The translations under genes and the position numbers were made by a program. This document shows positions 18,061 to 26,217 of a stretch of 64,000 nt of DNA, in pieces. Every line of letters starts with the position of its first letter. The stretch's first letter is position 1. The notes under the pieces were generated by a model. That model saw nothing but the letters and a program-made list of their open reading frames with translations, had not been told where the DNA came from and searched no databases. This DNA comes from Propionispora sp. 2/2-37 (GTDB lineage Bacteria > Bacillota > Negativicutes > Propionisporales > Propionisporaceae), in contig NZ_CYSP01000004.1 in the NCBI RefSeq assembly GCF_001298735.1, forward strand, positions 124,001-188,000, written 5' to 3'.

Positions 18061-18429
18061 TTAGATTACTCCAGCTTCCAACATTCCCAGCATTTCATCG
18101 ACCAGTTTCTCATAACCATACGTAAGCACTGAAATTTCTGAGGGAGTAATATTATCTAAATGAACTCCGGCAATAACACAGACCGGATTTTTTGTTTTCC
18201 GGGCAATCCGGTGAGCTACCGGCAGGGCAATCACATCATCTTTATGACCAAGCCGGTTGATTAATGAACAGGAAGCCCGCTCATGGGCATGGTCATACTC
18301 ACCAACCGCCACAGCACCAATATGTTCCGCCTCGTTGAAAATACGCACAACCAGCCCGGTTCCCATCCGGTCGCAGATTAATGTTACTTTTGTCCGTCCG
18401 CTGCCTTTCGTCAGTTCAATCGTCTTCAT
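18061..18429 (-). CDS. LpdD-like (prenylated-flavin chaperone-like) domain protein
   Basis: This 122-aa protein belongs, by its pattern (AVGEYDHAHERASCS, LPVAHRIARKT, GVHLDNITPSEI), to the PAC2-like family that includes LpdD of gallate decarboxylase operons, thought to help mature prenylated-FMN decarboxylases. No UbiD/LpdC decarboxylase gene is nearby, so its partner is elsewhere or its role differs. The start at 18429 follows GTGGGAGG; an upstream in-frame ATG would lie in the ribosome-site region. It stands alone between the MocR gene and an SDR gene. Confidence 0.7.
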   Translation of the reverse strand: MKTIELTKGSGRTKVTLICDRMGTGLVVRIFNEAEHIGAVAVGEYDHAHERASCSLINRLGHKDDVIALPVAHRIARKTKNPVCVIAGVHLDNITPSEISVLTYGYEKLVDEMLGMLEAGVI

Positions 18430-18573
18430 TCCACTACCTCCCACCGCACTTTATGCATTGCTATATCCTATTCTACCTGCCGGCGTTCGAACCCTGCCAA
18501 GCAACGGAACTGTATCAGAAATTGAACCGGGGGTAAAATAGGTACGTAATCACTTGGAAAAGAGGTATGAAAA

Positions 18574-19440
18574 ATGAATCAAAAAAACACCCAGCCGTCC
18601 TTTCCTCCCCAGCACCAAAACCAACAGCCGGGTATTGAATCTCAAATGAATCCGCGACCGGTTTTTACCGGTAGCAATTATCTCCCGGCTAATAAACTCG
18701 CCAATAAAACCGCCTTAATCAGCGGCGGTGACAGCGGTATTGGGAGGGCAGTAGCCCTGGCTTTTGCCAAAGAGGGCGCCGACGTTGCCATTGCCTACCT
18801 AAATGAACATGACGATGCGGCCGAAACGAAAAAATTAATCGAAGAGACCGGCAGGCGCTGCCTAAGCATTGCCGGCGACATCGGCAACGAAGCCTTTTGC
18901 CGGCAAGTAGTCTCGCAAACCGTTAAGGAGTTTGGACAGCTCGACATACTGGTAAATAACGCTGCTGAACAACACGTACAAACCAGTTTGCAGAACATTA
19001 CTGCGGCTCAGCTAGAAAGGACGTTCCGCACCAACATATTTTCTTGCTTTTATCTGAGTAAAGTGGCCCTTCCTCATCTCAAAAACGGCAGTGTTATTAT
19101 CAACACTGCCTCCGTTACCGCCTATGAGGGAAACGAACAGTTAATCGATTATTCCGCAACCAAGGGCGCTATTGTAGCTTTTACCCGCTCTCTGTCACTT
19201 TCACTGCTTCCACAGGGCATCCGCGTTAATGGTGTAGCGCCCGGTCCTATTTGGACACCACTTATTCCGGCTTCTTTTTCCGAACAGAAGGTGACCCAGT
19301 TTGGGCAAAATACCCCTATGAATCGGGCAGGCCAGCCGGCAGAAGTAGCTCCTTGTTACGTATTCTTAGCCTCCGCAGACTCGGCCTATATGTCCGGTCA
19401 GATTCTTCACGTTAACGGAGGAACCGTTGTAAACGGTTAA
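18574..19440 (+). CDS. Short-chain dehydrogenase/reductase, general-stress type
   Basis: This 288-aa SDR has a Gln/Pro/Asn-rich N-terminal extension (about 45 residues), the NAD(P) motif SGGDSGIGRAVALAFAKEGA, the NNAAEQ motif and the active site Ser (NTASVTAYEG) with Tyr-x-x-x-Lys in DYSATKGA. The extension and GGDSGIGRA sequence are typical of the B. subtilis YhdF/YhxC/YdaD group, of unknown substrate and often stress-induced. ATG follows AAGAGG. Followed by a strong terminator. Confidence 0.9.
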   Translation: MNQKNTQPSFPPQHQNQQPGIESQMNPRPVFTGSNYLPANKLANKTALISGGDSGIGRAVALAFAKEGADVAIAYLNEHDDAAETKKLIEETGRRCLSIAGDIGNEAFCRQVVSQTVKEFGQLDILVNNAAEQHVQTSLQNITAAQLERTFRTNIFSCFYLSKVALPHLKNGSVIINTASVTAYEGNEQLIDYSATKGAIVAFTRSLSLSLLPQGIRVNGVAPGPIWTPLIPASFSEQKVTQFGQNTPMNRAGQPAEVAPCYVFLASADSAYMSGQILHVNGGTVVNG

Positions 19441-19450
19441 CAACTGTAGA

Positions 19451-19492
19451 GGGATGCCCCAAAAGGTTGAATGCCTTTTGAGGCATCCCTTT
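19451..19492 (+). terminator. Terminator of the SDR gene
   Basis: GGGATGCCCCAAAAGG (19451-19466) pairs with CCTTTTGAGGCATCCC (19474-19489) with one mismatch around a seven-base loop and is followed by TTTCCT. Between here and the htpG promoter (19493-19700) no gene was seen. Confidence 0.85.
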
Positions 19493-19707
19493 CCTATGGA
19501 TTGAAAAACTGCATGTTTTCATAAGACTTAAAAAACAGCCGGCTTATTAAAAATCCATAATCGTTTCCTTAGAACAAAGGGATTTTTTACGTAAGCCGAA
19601 GTATATAAAACTGTTGTTAAAAACGAATTATACTGCACTTCATGCCGATAATGACACATAATTGCCAATAAAATCCTAAGAAAAAGTAAATCTTATCGTA
19701 AAAATGA

Positions 19708-19774
19708 TTGATTTTGACGCACAATCCGGTTATCATAGAAACAAAAGTTAGCACTCATGAAGCTTGAGTGCTAA
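19708..19774 (+). promoter_or_regulatory. htpG promoter with perfect CIRCE element
   Basis: TTGATT (19708-19713), a 17-bp spacer and TATCAT (19731-19736) form a promoter. Immediately downstream is TTAGCACTC (19748-19756), nine bases, GAGTGCTAA (19766-19774), the exact consensus of the CIRCE operator bound by the heat-shock repressor HrcA. Confidence 0.95.
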
Positions 19775-19822
19775 CAATATTGTTTGCTTATAAATGACTT
19801 AAGAAAAAGGAGAGTCTAACCT

Positions 19823-21787
19823 ATGACCCAAGAGGCTACTATGAAGAAAACGCGGGAATTTCAGGCGGAAACCAAACAATTGCTTGATTTGATGGTGCAT
19901 TCTATCTATACCAACCGGGAAATCTTTTTAAGAGAATTAATTTCCAATGCATCTGATGCGATCGATAAGGTTCGCTTTAACTCGCTTACTAACCATGATT
20001 TGCTGGAAGGCGATGATCAATTTGAAATTTTTCTCATTCCTGATGAAAACAGCCGCACACTAACAATCTCCGATAACGGCATGGGCATGACCTATGATGA
20101 AGTTATTGAAAATATCGGGACTATCGCCAAATCCGGAACAAGGGCATTTTTAGAGAAGCTGAAAGAAAGAGAAACCAGCACGGATCAAGAATTAATCGGT
20201 CAGTTCGGTGTAGGGTTCTATTCAGCCTTCATGGTTGCCGAAAAGGTGACCTTAATCACCCGGGCACCCGGACAGGCTAAAGGGGTTAAGTGGAAATCAA
20301 CCGGAGACGGTACTTATACGATTGAAGAAATTGAAAAAGAAAAACGCGGCACTACCATTGTCCTTGCCCTAAAGGAAGAATTCCGTTCTGCCGAACACGG
20401 AGAAGAGAACTTTTTAAACCGTTATACCCTTCAATCACTGATTAAAAAATATTCCGATTATATCCGCTACCCTATTCGCATGAATTTTATTAGCGAAGAA
20501 AAACCTAAGGATGCTGAAGGTAAAATTATTGAAGATGCGCCGGCTAAGCAAACAGTTGAAGTCCGTACGCTGAATTCCATGACTCCGTTATGGGTCAAAA
20601 ATAAAAATGAAATAACCAAAGAAGAGTACTTCTCTTTCTACAAAGATCTCTTTCATGACTGGGAAGATCCTCTGGAAATTATTCATTCCAAGGCAGAAGG
20701 CACCGTCGAATACACCACTCTGTTATTTCTCCCTTCCCGCGCTCCCTTTGATTTTTATGACCGCGACACTACAGCAGGTATCCGCCTTTACTCTAAACAT
20801 ATTTTTATTATGGATAAATGCCGGGAAATACTTCCTGAGTATCTGAAATTTGTCCGTGGCTTAGTGGATTCTCCTGATTTCTCGCTCAATATTTCCCGTG
20901 AATTGCTGCAACACAGCAAACAACTGAAATTAATTGGCAAGAACCTGGAAAAAAGCATATTGAAAACACTGGAGAACCTGTTGACCAAAGATCGTCCGAA
21001 ATATGAAACCTTCTGGAAAGAATTTGGCCAAGCCCTTAAGATCGGCATTTATTCCGACTATCAAAGCCGTGATAAATTAAAAGGGTTGCTGCTTTTTCCT
21101 TCATCACAATCCCCTGATGGGTTAACTTCCCTGGAAGAATACACCGGCCGGATGCCGGAAAAGCAAAAAGTAATTTATTATGCTGCCGGTAAGGACCGCG
21201 CTTCTGTAGAGCGGCTGCCGCAAATGGAACTGCTTAAAGAAAAAGGCATTGAGGTATTGTATTTATTGGATCGGGTCGATGAATTTGCCATTGACGCTCT
21301 GCAGGAATTCAAAGAAAAGAAATTCCAATCCATCAGCCGGGGCGACCTGCAGCTGGATGATTTCGAATCAGAGACTGAGAAACAAGACGCCGAAAACCTT
21401 GCCAAAGACAATGAAAGCCTGGTAAAAGCGGTAAAAGACCGGTTGGGCGACAAAATTGCCGAGGTTAAAATCAGCAGCCGTTTAAAAACAAGTGCAGTTT
21501 GCCTGGTCAGCGACGACAATGGCATTAGTCTTTCCATGGAACATATTTTAACAGAAATGAACAGGGCTTCATTTAAAGCCAAACGCATACTGGAATTGAA
21601 CCCGCATCACGAAGTTTTTGCCGCATTGAAAAAACTGCATGAAACCGCGCCGGATTCCGACGCCTTCACTGATTATTGCGATTTATTATATACGCAGGCC
21701 TTGTTAATTGAAGGATTACCGCCGGAGGATCCCATCGCATTTGCCAACAAAGTGGCCAAACTAATGGCCGGCAACGAAAAAAATTAA
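19823..21787 (+). CDS. htpG: Hsp90-family chaperone HtpG
   Basis: This 654-aa cytoplasmic ATP-dependent chaperone has the N-terminal ATPase domain (FLRELISNASDAIDKVR, DNGMGM, GTIAKSGTRAFL, IGQFGVGFYSAFMVA), a middle domain with the catalytic-loop Arg/Gln region (SLNISRELLQHSKQLKLI) and a C-terminal dimerisation domain; length is normal. It helps fold and remodel client proteins, often with DnaK. The upstream CIRCE element puts it under HrcA, whereas B. subtilis htpG is not CIRCE-controlled. Ribosome site AAAGGAGAG. Confidence 0.97.
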   Translation: MTQEATMKKTREFQAETKQLLDLMVHSIYTNREIFLRELISNASDAIDKVRFNSLTNHDLLEGDDQFEIFLIPDENSRTLTISDNGMGMTYDEVIENIGTIAKSGTRAFLEKLKERETSTDQELIGQFGVGFYSAFMVAEKVTLITRAPGQAKGVKWKSTGDGTYTIEEIEKEKRGTTIVLALKEEFRSAEHGEENFLNRYTLQSLIKKYSDYIRYPIRMNFISEEKPKDAEGKIIEDAPAKQTVEVRTLNSMTPLWVKNKNEITKEEYFSFYKDLFHDWEDPLEIIHSKAEGTVEYTTLLFLPSRAPFDFYDRDTTAGIRLYSKHIFIMDKCREILPEYLKFVRGLVDSPDFSLNISRELLQHSKQLKLIGKNLEKSILKTLENLLTKDRPKYETFWKEFGQALKIGIYSDYQSRDKLKGLLLFPSSQSPDGLTSLEEYTGRMPEKQKVIYYAAGKDRASVERLPQMELLKEKGIEVLYLLDRVDEFAIDALQEFKEKKFQSISRGDLQLDDFESETEKQDAENLAKDNESLVKAVKDRLGDKIAEVKISSRLKTSAVCLVSDDNGISLSMEHILTEMNRASFKAKRILELNPHHEVFAALKKLHETAPDSDAFTDYCDLLYTQALLIEGLPPEDPIAFANKVAKLMAGNEKN

Positions 21788-21790
21788 GCA

Positions 21791-21835
21791 AAAGGAAGTG
21801 TCTCGGAATACGTAAAAACCGTAGACACTTCCTTT
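21791..21835 (+). terminator. Terminator of htpG
   Basis: A 13-bp perfect stem: AAAGGAAGTGTCT (21791-21803) pairs with AGACACTTCCTTT (21823-21835); followed by TATATTT. Confidence 0.8.
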
Positions 21836-21944
21836 ATATTTGGGCTACGGCGGACATAGGAATCTCCTTATATACCCGCTATCTATTTTTCAACGGGAAA
21901 AAATACCATTTCAGCCGTCTGCCTAGGGTTGGAAAACCGCCGGA

Positions 21945-24164
21945 TTATAATAAATCCGGTTTCGGCGCTCCAATGAAATAGCCTTGTACCTCATCCAGAC
22001 CGATTTTCTGTGCAGTGGAAAAAATAGCTTCTGAACTGACAAACTCCGCAATCACTTTAATATTAAGCTTGCGGGCAAGGTACACAATACTTTCCACAAT
22101 CGCCAAAACTGAAGGATTCGTAGCAATCTCCTTAATCAACGACCCATCCAGTTTGATATAATCGGTATCCATGGTCAAAATATGCGCAAAATTTGAATAA
22201 CCGCTGCCAAAATCATCAATCGCAATTTTAGCACGATACGCTTTCACACTTTGAATAAACGAAGCCAGTTCCCGGATATCTTCAAACTCTTCCGATTCAA
22301 CAAATTCAAAAGTCACGCGTTCCGCCAGTCCGGATCCCTGTAACAACTGCATGATTAAGGCAGTTACTTGCCCATCGGATATGTCGGCTGCGCTGAGGTT
22401 AATAGAAAATTCCACATCCTTGTCCGCAAAAAAAGCAAATGATTTTTTCAGGACAACCTCGGTTAAACGCGGATAAATTTTTGTCTTTTTAATAATAGGC
22501 AAAAAACAGCCCGGCGCAATGATTTCCCCCGTCCGGGAAACCATGCGCATCAAAGCTTCATATTTCGTTACCTTACCGGTATTTAAATCCATAATAGGCT
22601 GATAATAAAGTGTAATTCGATCCTCCTGAACAGCCTCCTGAACTTCCTTGACCCAATGCAAATTATCATAATGACTGTTCTTTATCGGCAGTTCATCACG
22701 ATACATTTGCACGCGAAAATTACATTGCCGTGCGTACCGCAAAGCCATTTGCGCCTTTTCCATCGGCTTATCTGCCGTCATCGCTATACCGAAGGTTGCA
22801 AAAAGGTGGTGCTCCTGTCCATGAATTTCAAATCCGGTTTTCTCAAGCTCTTCATAAATGGCAAGGATTCGCTTTTGACAATCCTCTTCCTCCAAACCAT
22901 CGGCCAGTAGCGCATACTCATCACCGGATAGCCGGTACACACTGTATCCGTAAGGCAGCGCCTCCCGCACAACGCATTGTGCAAAATCCTTCAGTACCTG
23001 ATCTCCCGCCTGATAACCATAGAATTCGTTAATTGCCCGGAAGTTTTCAATATTAATAATGACCACACATGGTTTTTTGAGGTGGCGCAAATCCTGCAGC
23101 AGCCGGAAACGATTGGGCATGGAGGTTAAATAGTCCGTATACACCATATCTTCCAGCTTGTTATTTTTCTCCTTTAAAGTCTTTAATAGTTCTTTATGGT
23201 CCAAAAAAGAAAAAATCTGCCGGATACTCATCAGAATCACACAGCATAACACGCCTATCGCCAAGCTGTTAATCTCATCCAGTTCAGTAAACAGCAGGAG
23301 CAGGGAGATAACTACCAATGAATACGTTACAAATAGTTGAAGATCATAAGATTGCAGCTTGCCTGCCAGTGTAGGCTTCTTATGGTGTTTTACAATATCT
23401 TCCCGGTGAAGAATGCCGGACAAAGCAAGCACCAACTTGCCAATCCCCCATAATGCATGAAACCAGACATCAGGGTAAACGATTCCCTGCAATTTTTGAT
23501 ATAAGTAAGCCGTATCCGCAATAAAAAATAAACTCCAGCAAAGGATCAACAGATTTAGCACAGACTGGCCAAACCACTGCGAACGGGAGTAAAATTTGAT
23601 AATGCCGCACAATAACCCGAAATCCAATACCGGGTAGATCGAATAGTACCTGTAGATAACAACTTCCACAGCAGAATCAAAAACAAAATGATTGCCTACA
23701 TACCGCCAGGTTATACTAAATAGGACAATCATAAAGAGTATGATATCAAATATTAATTTGAAACAGTTATAAGCCCCTCTTTGTCGCCATACGATGGAAA
23801 TAAATGCGGAAAGGATGAAAATCGGATAAAGCACGTAAAAGAAATCATCCCACCCCAAAAAAGAAGACTGAACATCCAGAATAAACCGGTAATATCCGCT
23901 TATCGTTTTGGCAGCAGCTAGGGAAAGAATGCCAAAAAACAAGAAAAGCCAAAATAGCTTTCCTGAACTGGTTTCCTTATACGTGCGAAATAAGAAATAT
24001 AAAGTAATTAACGAACTGCTTACTGCCAAAGCAACACTTCCTAAAGCTCTGGTCCAGTCATCATCCTGCCAAAAAAAATCCCAAAAGATAAATAAAGTAA
24101 TATAAAGAAAGATAAGTATTAGTAAAGTTTGCTTTTCTTTCATACTTTTTATAAAAGATTTCAT
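21945..24164 (-). CDS. Membrane-bound GGDEF/EAL protein, likely c-di-GMP phosphodiesterase
   Basis: This 739-aa protein has about eight or nine membrane helices in residues 12-320, then a GGDEF domain (about 335-490) and an EAL domain (about 500-739). The GGDEF motif is degenerate, SGDEY at 413-417, so cyclase activity is unlikely. The EAL domain keeps EAL (536-538), FSINLSA, the DDFGSGYSN motif, YIKLDGSL and EVQGYFIG, so it should hydrolyse c-di-GMP. A c-di-GMP-I riboswitch with terminator lies in its leader, implying feedback by its own substrate. The ribosome site is weak (CAGGGA). Confidence 0.93.
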   Translation of the reverse strand: MKSFIKSMKEKQTLLILIFLYITLFIFWDFFWQDDDWTRALGSVALAVSSSLITLYFLFRTYKETSSGKLFWLFLFFGILSLAAAKTISGYYRFILDVQSSFLGWDDFFYVLYPIFILSAFISIVWRQRGAYNCFKLIFDIILFMIVLFSITWRYVGNHFVFDSAVEVVIYRYYSIYPVLDFGLLCGIIKFYSRSQWFGQSVLNLLILCWSLFFIADTAYLYQKLQGIVYPDVWFHALWGIGKLVLALSGILHREDIVKHHKKPTLAGKLQSYDLQLFVTYSLVVISLLLLFTELDEINSLAIGVLCCVILMSIRQIFSFLDHKELLKTLKEKNNKLEDMVYTDYLTSMPNRFRLLQDLRHLKKPCVVIINIENFRAINEFYGYQAGDQVLKDFAQCVVREALPYGYSVYRLSGDEYALLADGLEEEDCQKRILAIYEELEKTGFEIHGQEHHLFATFGIAMTADKPMEKAQMALRYARQCNFRVQMYRDELPIKNSHYDNLHWVKEVQEAVQEDRITLYYQPIMDLNTGKVTKYEALMRMVSRTGEIIAPGCFLPIIKKTKIYPRLTEVVLKKSFAFFADKDVEFSINLSAADISDGQVTALIMQLLQGSGLAERVTFEFVESEEFEDIRELASFIQSVKAYRAKIAIDDFGSGYSNFAHILTMDTDYIKLDGSLIKEIATNPSVLAIVESIVYLARKLNIKVIAEFVSSEAIFSTAQKIGLDEVQGYFIGAPKPDLL

Positions 24165-24220
24165 TCCCTGGTACTCACTTTCTTTCTATATTGATGATCG
24201 GTTGCTACACGGTATACACA

Positions 24221-24256
24221 AAATAAAAAACCAGGACTCCACAGCGCCTGGCCTAA
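24221..24256 (-). terminator. Expression-platform terminator of the GGDEF/EAL leader
   Basis: On the minus strand AGGCCAGG, a loop and CCTGG are followed by TTTTTTATTTT, about 20 bases after the riboswitch aptamer and 57 bases before the ATG. Confidence 0.75.
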
Positions 24257-24276
24257 ACAGTTTTATGTAAAAAACA

Positions 24277-24353
24277 GGCAACCTGGCAATCATAGATGCA
24301 GTTGCATCCTTAGACCCATGGCTTTGTGTCCTTACCTTTCGATAAGTTTACCC
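24277..24353 (-). promoter_or_regulatory. c-di-GMP-I (GEMM-I) riboswitch upstream of the GGDEF/EAL gene
   Basis: Reading the minus strand, the aptamer begins GGTAAAC, has a GAAA tetraloop (ATCGAAAGGTAAGGA), the conserved ACACAAAGCCATGGGTCTAA region (usual form ACGCAAAGC...GGxCTAA), a variable hairpin, and closes with ATGATTGCCAGGTTGCC that pairs back to the start. This order and these motifs match the GEMM-I class. A terminator follows, so control is probably by transcription termination. Confidence 0.88.
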
Positions 24354-24437
24354 CAATATTCAATTACCGTATATACTACTCTATTACATATATTACATAT
24401 TCTCCCTAATTTCGTCAATAAATACTTCTTATTTCCT

Positions 24438-24475
24438 CAAAATAAAACGATAAGCCATTCCCGAAGGAATGACTT
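24438..24475 (-). terminator. Terminator of the 37-aa gene
   Basis: On the minus strand AAGTCATTCC, loop TTCG, GGAATGGCTT, then ATCGTTTTATTTT. It lies just after the stop of the small ORF at 24485. Confidence 0.8.
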
Positions 24476-24484
24476 AAAAAAGTA

Positions 24485-24598
24485 CTATTTTTGCTGTAGT
24501 TGAGATTCATATTCGGATTGTAAGGCGTCTAAAATGGCAGGCAATTCTATCAGCAGCTGAGCTAATTCATCCGGCGTCATATTAGCATCTTCCATCAT
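24485..24598 (-). CDS. 37-aa acidic small protein
   Basis: ATGATG opens a 37-codon frame ending at TAG, reading MMEDANMTPDELAQLL and continuing as an amphipathic Gln/Glu-rich helix. A GGGGGA site lies about 11 bases upstream and a strong terminator follows directly, which supports a real gene. No homologue was recognised. Confidence 0.5.
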   Translation of the reverse strand: MMEDANMTPDELAQLLIELPAILDALQSEYESQLQQK

Positions 24599-24692
24599 CC
24601 GCTATGTGTCCCCCTTTTCTTTTTTGTTTATATCGTAATATAAAGGACACCGTATGATGTTAAGATCCTGTTAGCTGTCTGTAAAACCTTTT

Positions 24693-25505
24693 TTATTTTA
24701 AAATATAGCGGCGAATACCATAGGCAACTCCGTCCTCATCATTAGAGAGTGTTACATATTTGGCAGCCTGCTTGGCAACTTCCTCTCCATTTTCCATGGC
24801 AATCGGCAAAGCGGCAAACTGAAACATACTGACATCGTTATAGTTATCTCCAAATACCGCCGTCTTCGTCAGATCAATCCCCTGGGTTTCCGCCAGAAAC
24901 CGCAGAGCCTCTCCTTTTGATACTCCGTTGGACATAATATCGACGGAACCGCGCATCGACGACACCAAATATAACTGCCCTTCCCGGCTATAGGTTTTCT
25001 CTAAATTTTTCACTGCAGCCTGATCAACATCCCAAACAAAAAACTTCATAATGGTATCCGGAAGCTCTTCCGCTTTCCTGATCTCAGTCAACGGCACACG
25101 AAATTCCGGCAGTGCTTGTTCGTTAAAATCATGGTAAAGCTGCGCCCGCCTGCTGCCATAATTATAATAAATATGATCATGGGAGTACATAAGGGCATCT
25201 ATCTGATTGGCAAGGAAACCCTTCGCCAAAGCGTGAATCAACTCTTTATGAATCGTTTTACTGAACAATGTTTTCCCTGAACCTGCATGCTGAATCATTC
25301 CGCCATTACAACAAATAACCGGACCTTTGATTTTCAGACTGGCAGTCAATTCCCTGATAAAGAGCGGACTTCGGCCTGTGGACAAAATCAGGTCAATCCC
25401 GGCCTGCCTCATGTCCTCAATCGCCTGAATCGTTTTCTTGGTTAAACGCCGTTGGGAGTCAATCAACGTACCATCCACATCACAAACGCACCATTTAATC
25501 TCCAT
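24693..25505 (-). CDS. Cof-type HAD-IIB phosphatase
   Basis: This 270-aa cytoplasmic HAD hydrolase has motif I DVDGTLIDS (nucleophile Asp near residue 9), motif II LSTGRS, a C2b cap, and motif IV GDNYNDVSMF. Cof-type enzymes dephosphorylate sugar phosphates, flavin or PLP-like compounds; the substrate is unknown. The gene has a good ribosome site (AAAGGCGGG) and a 26-bp palindrome about 40 bp upstream of the start, suggesting specific regulation. Confidence 0.92.
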   Translation of the reverse strand: MEIKWCVCDVDGTLIDSQRRLTKKTIQAIEDMRQAGIDLILSTGRSPLFIRELTASLKIKGPVICCNGGMIQHAGSGKTLFSKTIHKELIHALAKGFLANQIDALMYSHDHIYYNYGSRRAQLYHDFNEQALPEFRVPLTEIRKAEELPDTIMKFFVWDVDQAAVKNLEKTYSREGQLYLVSSMRGSVDIMSNGVSKGEALRFLAETQGIDLTKTAVFGDNYNDVSMFQFAALPIAMENGEEVAKQAAKYVTLSNDEDGVAYGIRRYILK

Positions 25506-25545
25506 GTTATCCCGCCTTTCACCAATACCCGTGTGGACTACTCTT

Positions 25546-25571
25546 CATAGTATACAGTACTGTATACTATG
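25546..25571. promoter_or_regulatory. Perfect 26-bp palindrome upstream of the HAD phosphatase
   Basis: Arms CATAGTATACAGT (25546-25558) and ACTGTATACTATG (25559-25571) are perfectly complementary with no spacer. It lies about 40 bp before the phosphatase ATG and has no T-run, so it is more likely an operator for a dimeric repressor than a terminator. The regulator is not encoded next to it. Confidence 0.7.
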
Positions 25572-25589
25572 GCAATCTCCTTCTTTTCA

Positions 25590-25641
25590 TTCTATGATAA
25601 AAACGCAAGTTCTCCAGAGAACTTGCGTTTTTATCATAGAA
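25590..25641 (-). terminator. 25-bp palindromic terminator of the FlxA-like gene
   Basis: Arms 25590-25614 and 25617-25641 are perfect 25-bp inverted repeats with a two-base loop. The inner part AACGCAAGTTCTC is followed in both directions by a T-run (GCGTTTTTATC), so it can stop transcription on both strands. It follows the stop of the FlxA-like gene by about 40 bp. Confidence 0.85.
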
Positions 25642-25683
25642 CACTATTTTAATTGAAAAACTATACAGGCAGGCACCCCTGTT

Positions 25684-26055
25684 TTATTCACTAATATCCA
25701 AAATATACGCCGGATTATCCTCTTGTATATCTGCCGTTGTTGTTTGAGCAGGCTGTCCAAGCTCTACCCTGTAGGCAGGTCCGGTCCCCCGGCTTACCGC
25801 TGTCGACTGCACAGCATTTTGCGGCGTACCGCTTACGCTTTGTGATTGCGACTGTTGTTGAATCTGCAACTCAATCTGCTGTACCTGCATTTTCAAACTG
25901 GCTATAGTTTTCTGATTGGCTACCGCATCTTCTGTTTCCAGTTCCTTAATCTGTTTTTCCAGTTTTTCTTTCTGCTTTTCCAACGACGCAGTACCGGAAG
26001 AAGCAGCACTACCAGTAGATTGGCTTTGTTGACTTGAAGCAATTGCCATACCCAT
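25684..26055 (-). CDS. FlxA-like coiled-coil protein
   Basis: This 123-aa protein has a Ser/Gln-rich N-terminus, a central coiled coil (LEKQKEKLEKQIKELETE then SLKMQVQQIELQIQQQ) and a low-complexity tail ending AYILDISE. The coiled-coil layout matches FlxA-like proteins, which are of unknown function and often occur near motility genes. No signal peptide. Ribosome site GGAGGTG before ATGGGTATGG. Monocistronic, with a strong palindromic terminator. Confidence 0.72.
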   Translation of the reverse strand: MGMAIASSQQSQSTGSAASSGTASLEKQKEKLEKQIKELETEDAVANQKTIASLKMQVQQIELQIQQQSQSQSVSGTPQNAVQSTAVSRGTGPAYRVELGQPAQTTTADIQEDNPAYILDISE

Positions 26056-26217
26056 AGCAATACACCTCCAAAAACTGCCTATTATATATATAATATCAGG
26101 AATTTACTGGGATTGCAAATGCAAATCTTCTGAAAGTCCTAATCGACTGCTTTTAATTTGGCAAAACTATTGTTATAATGTAATTTAAACTTAACTTTAA
26201 AGGAGTTGGCACTTCAA

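Noticed and set aside
21945-24164. Active diguanylate cyclase in the GGDEF/EAL protein
   Set aside because: The GGDEF motif is SGDEY; loss of the first Gly and the Phe makes cyclase activity unlikely, whereas the EAL motifs are intact.
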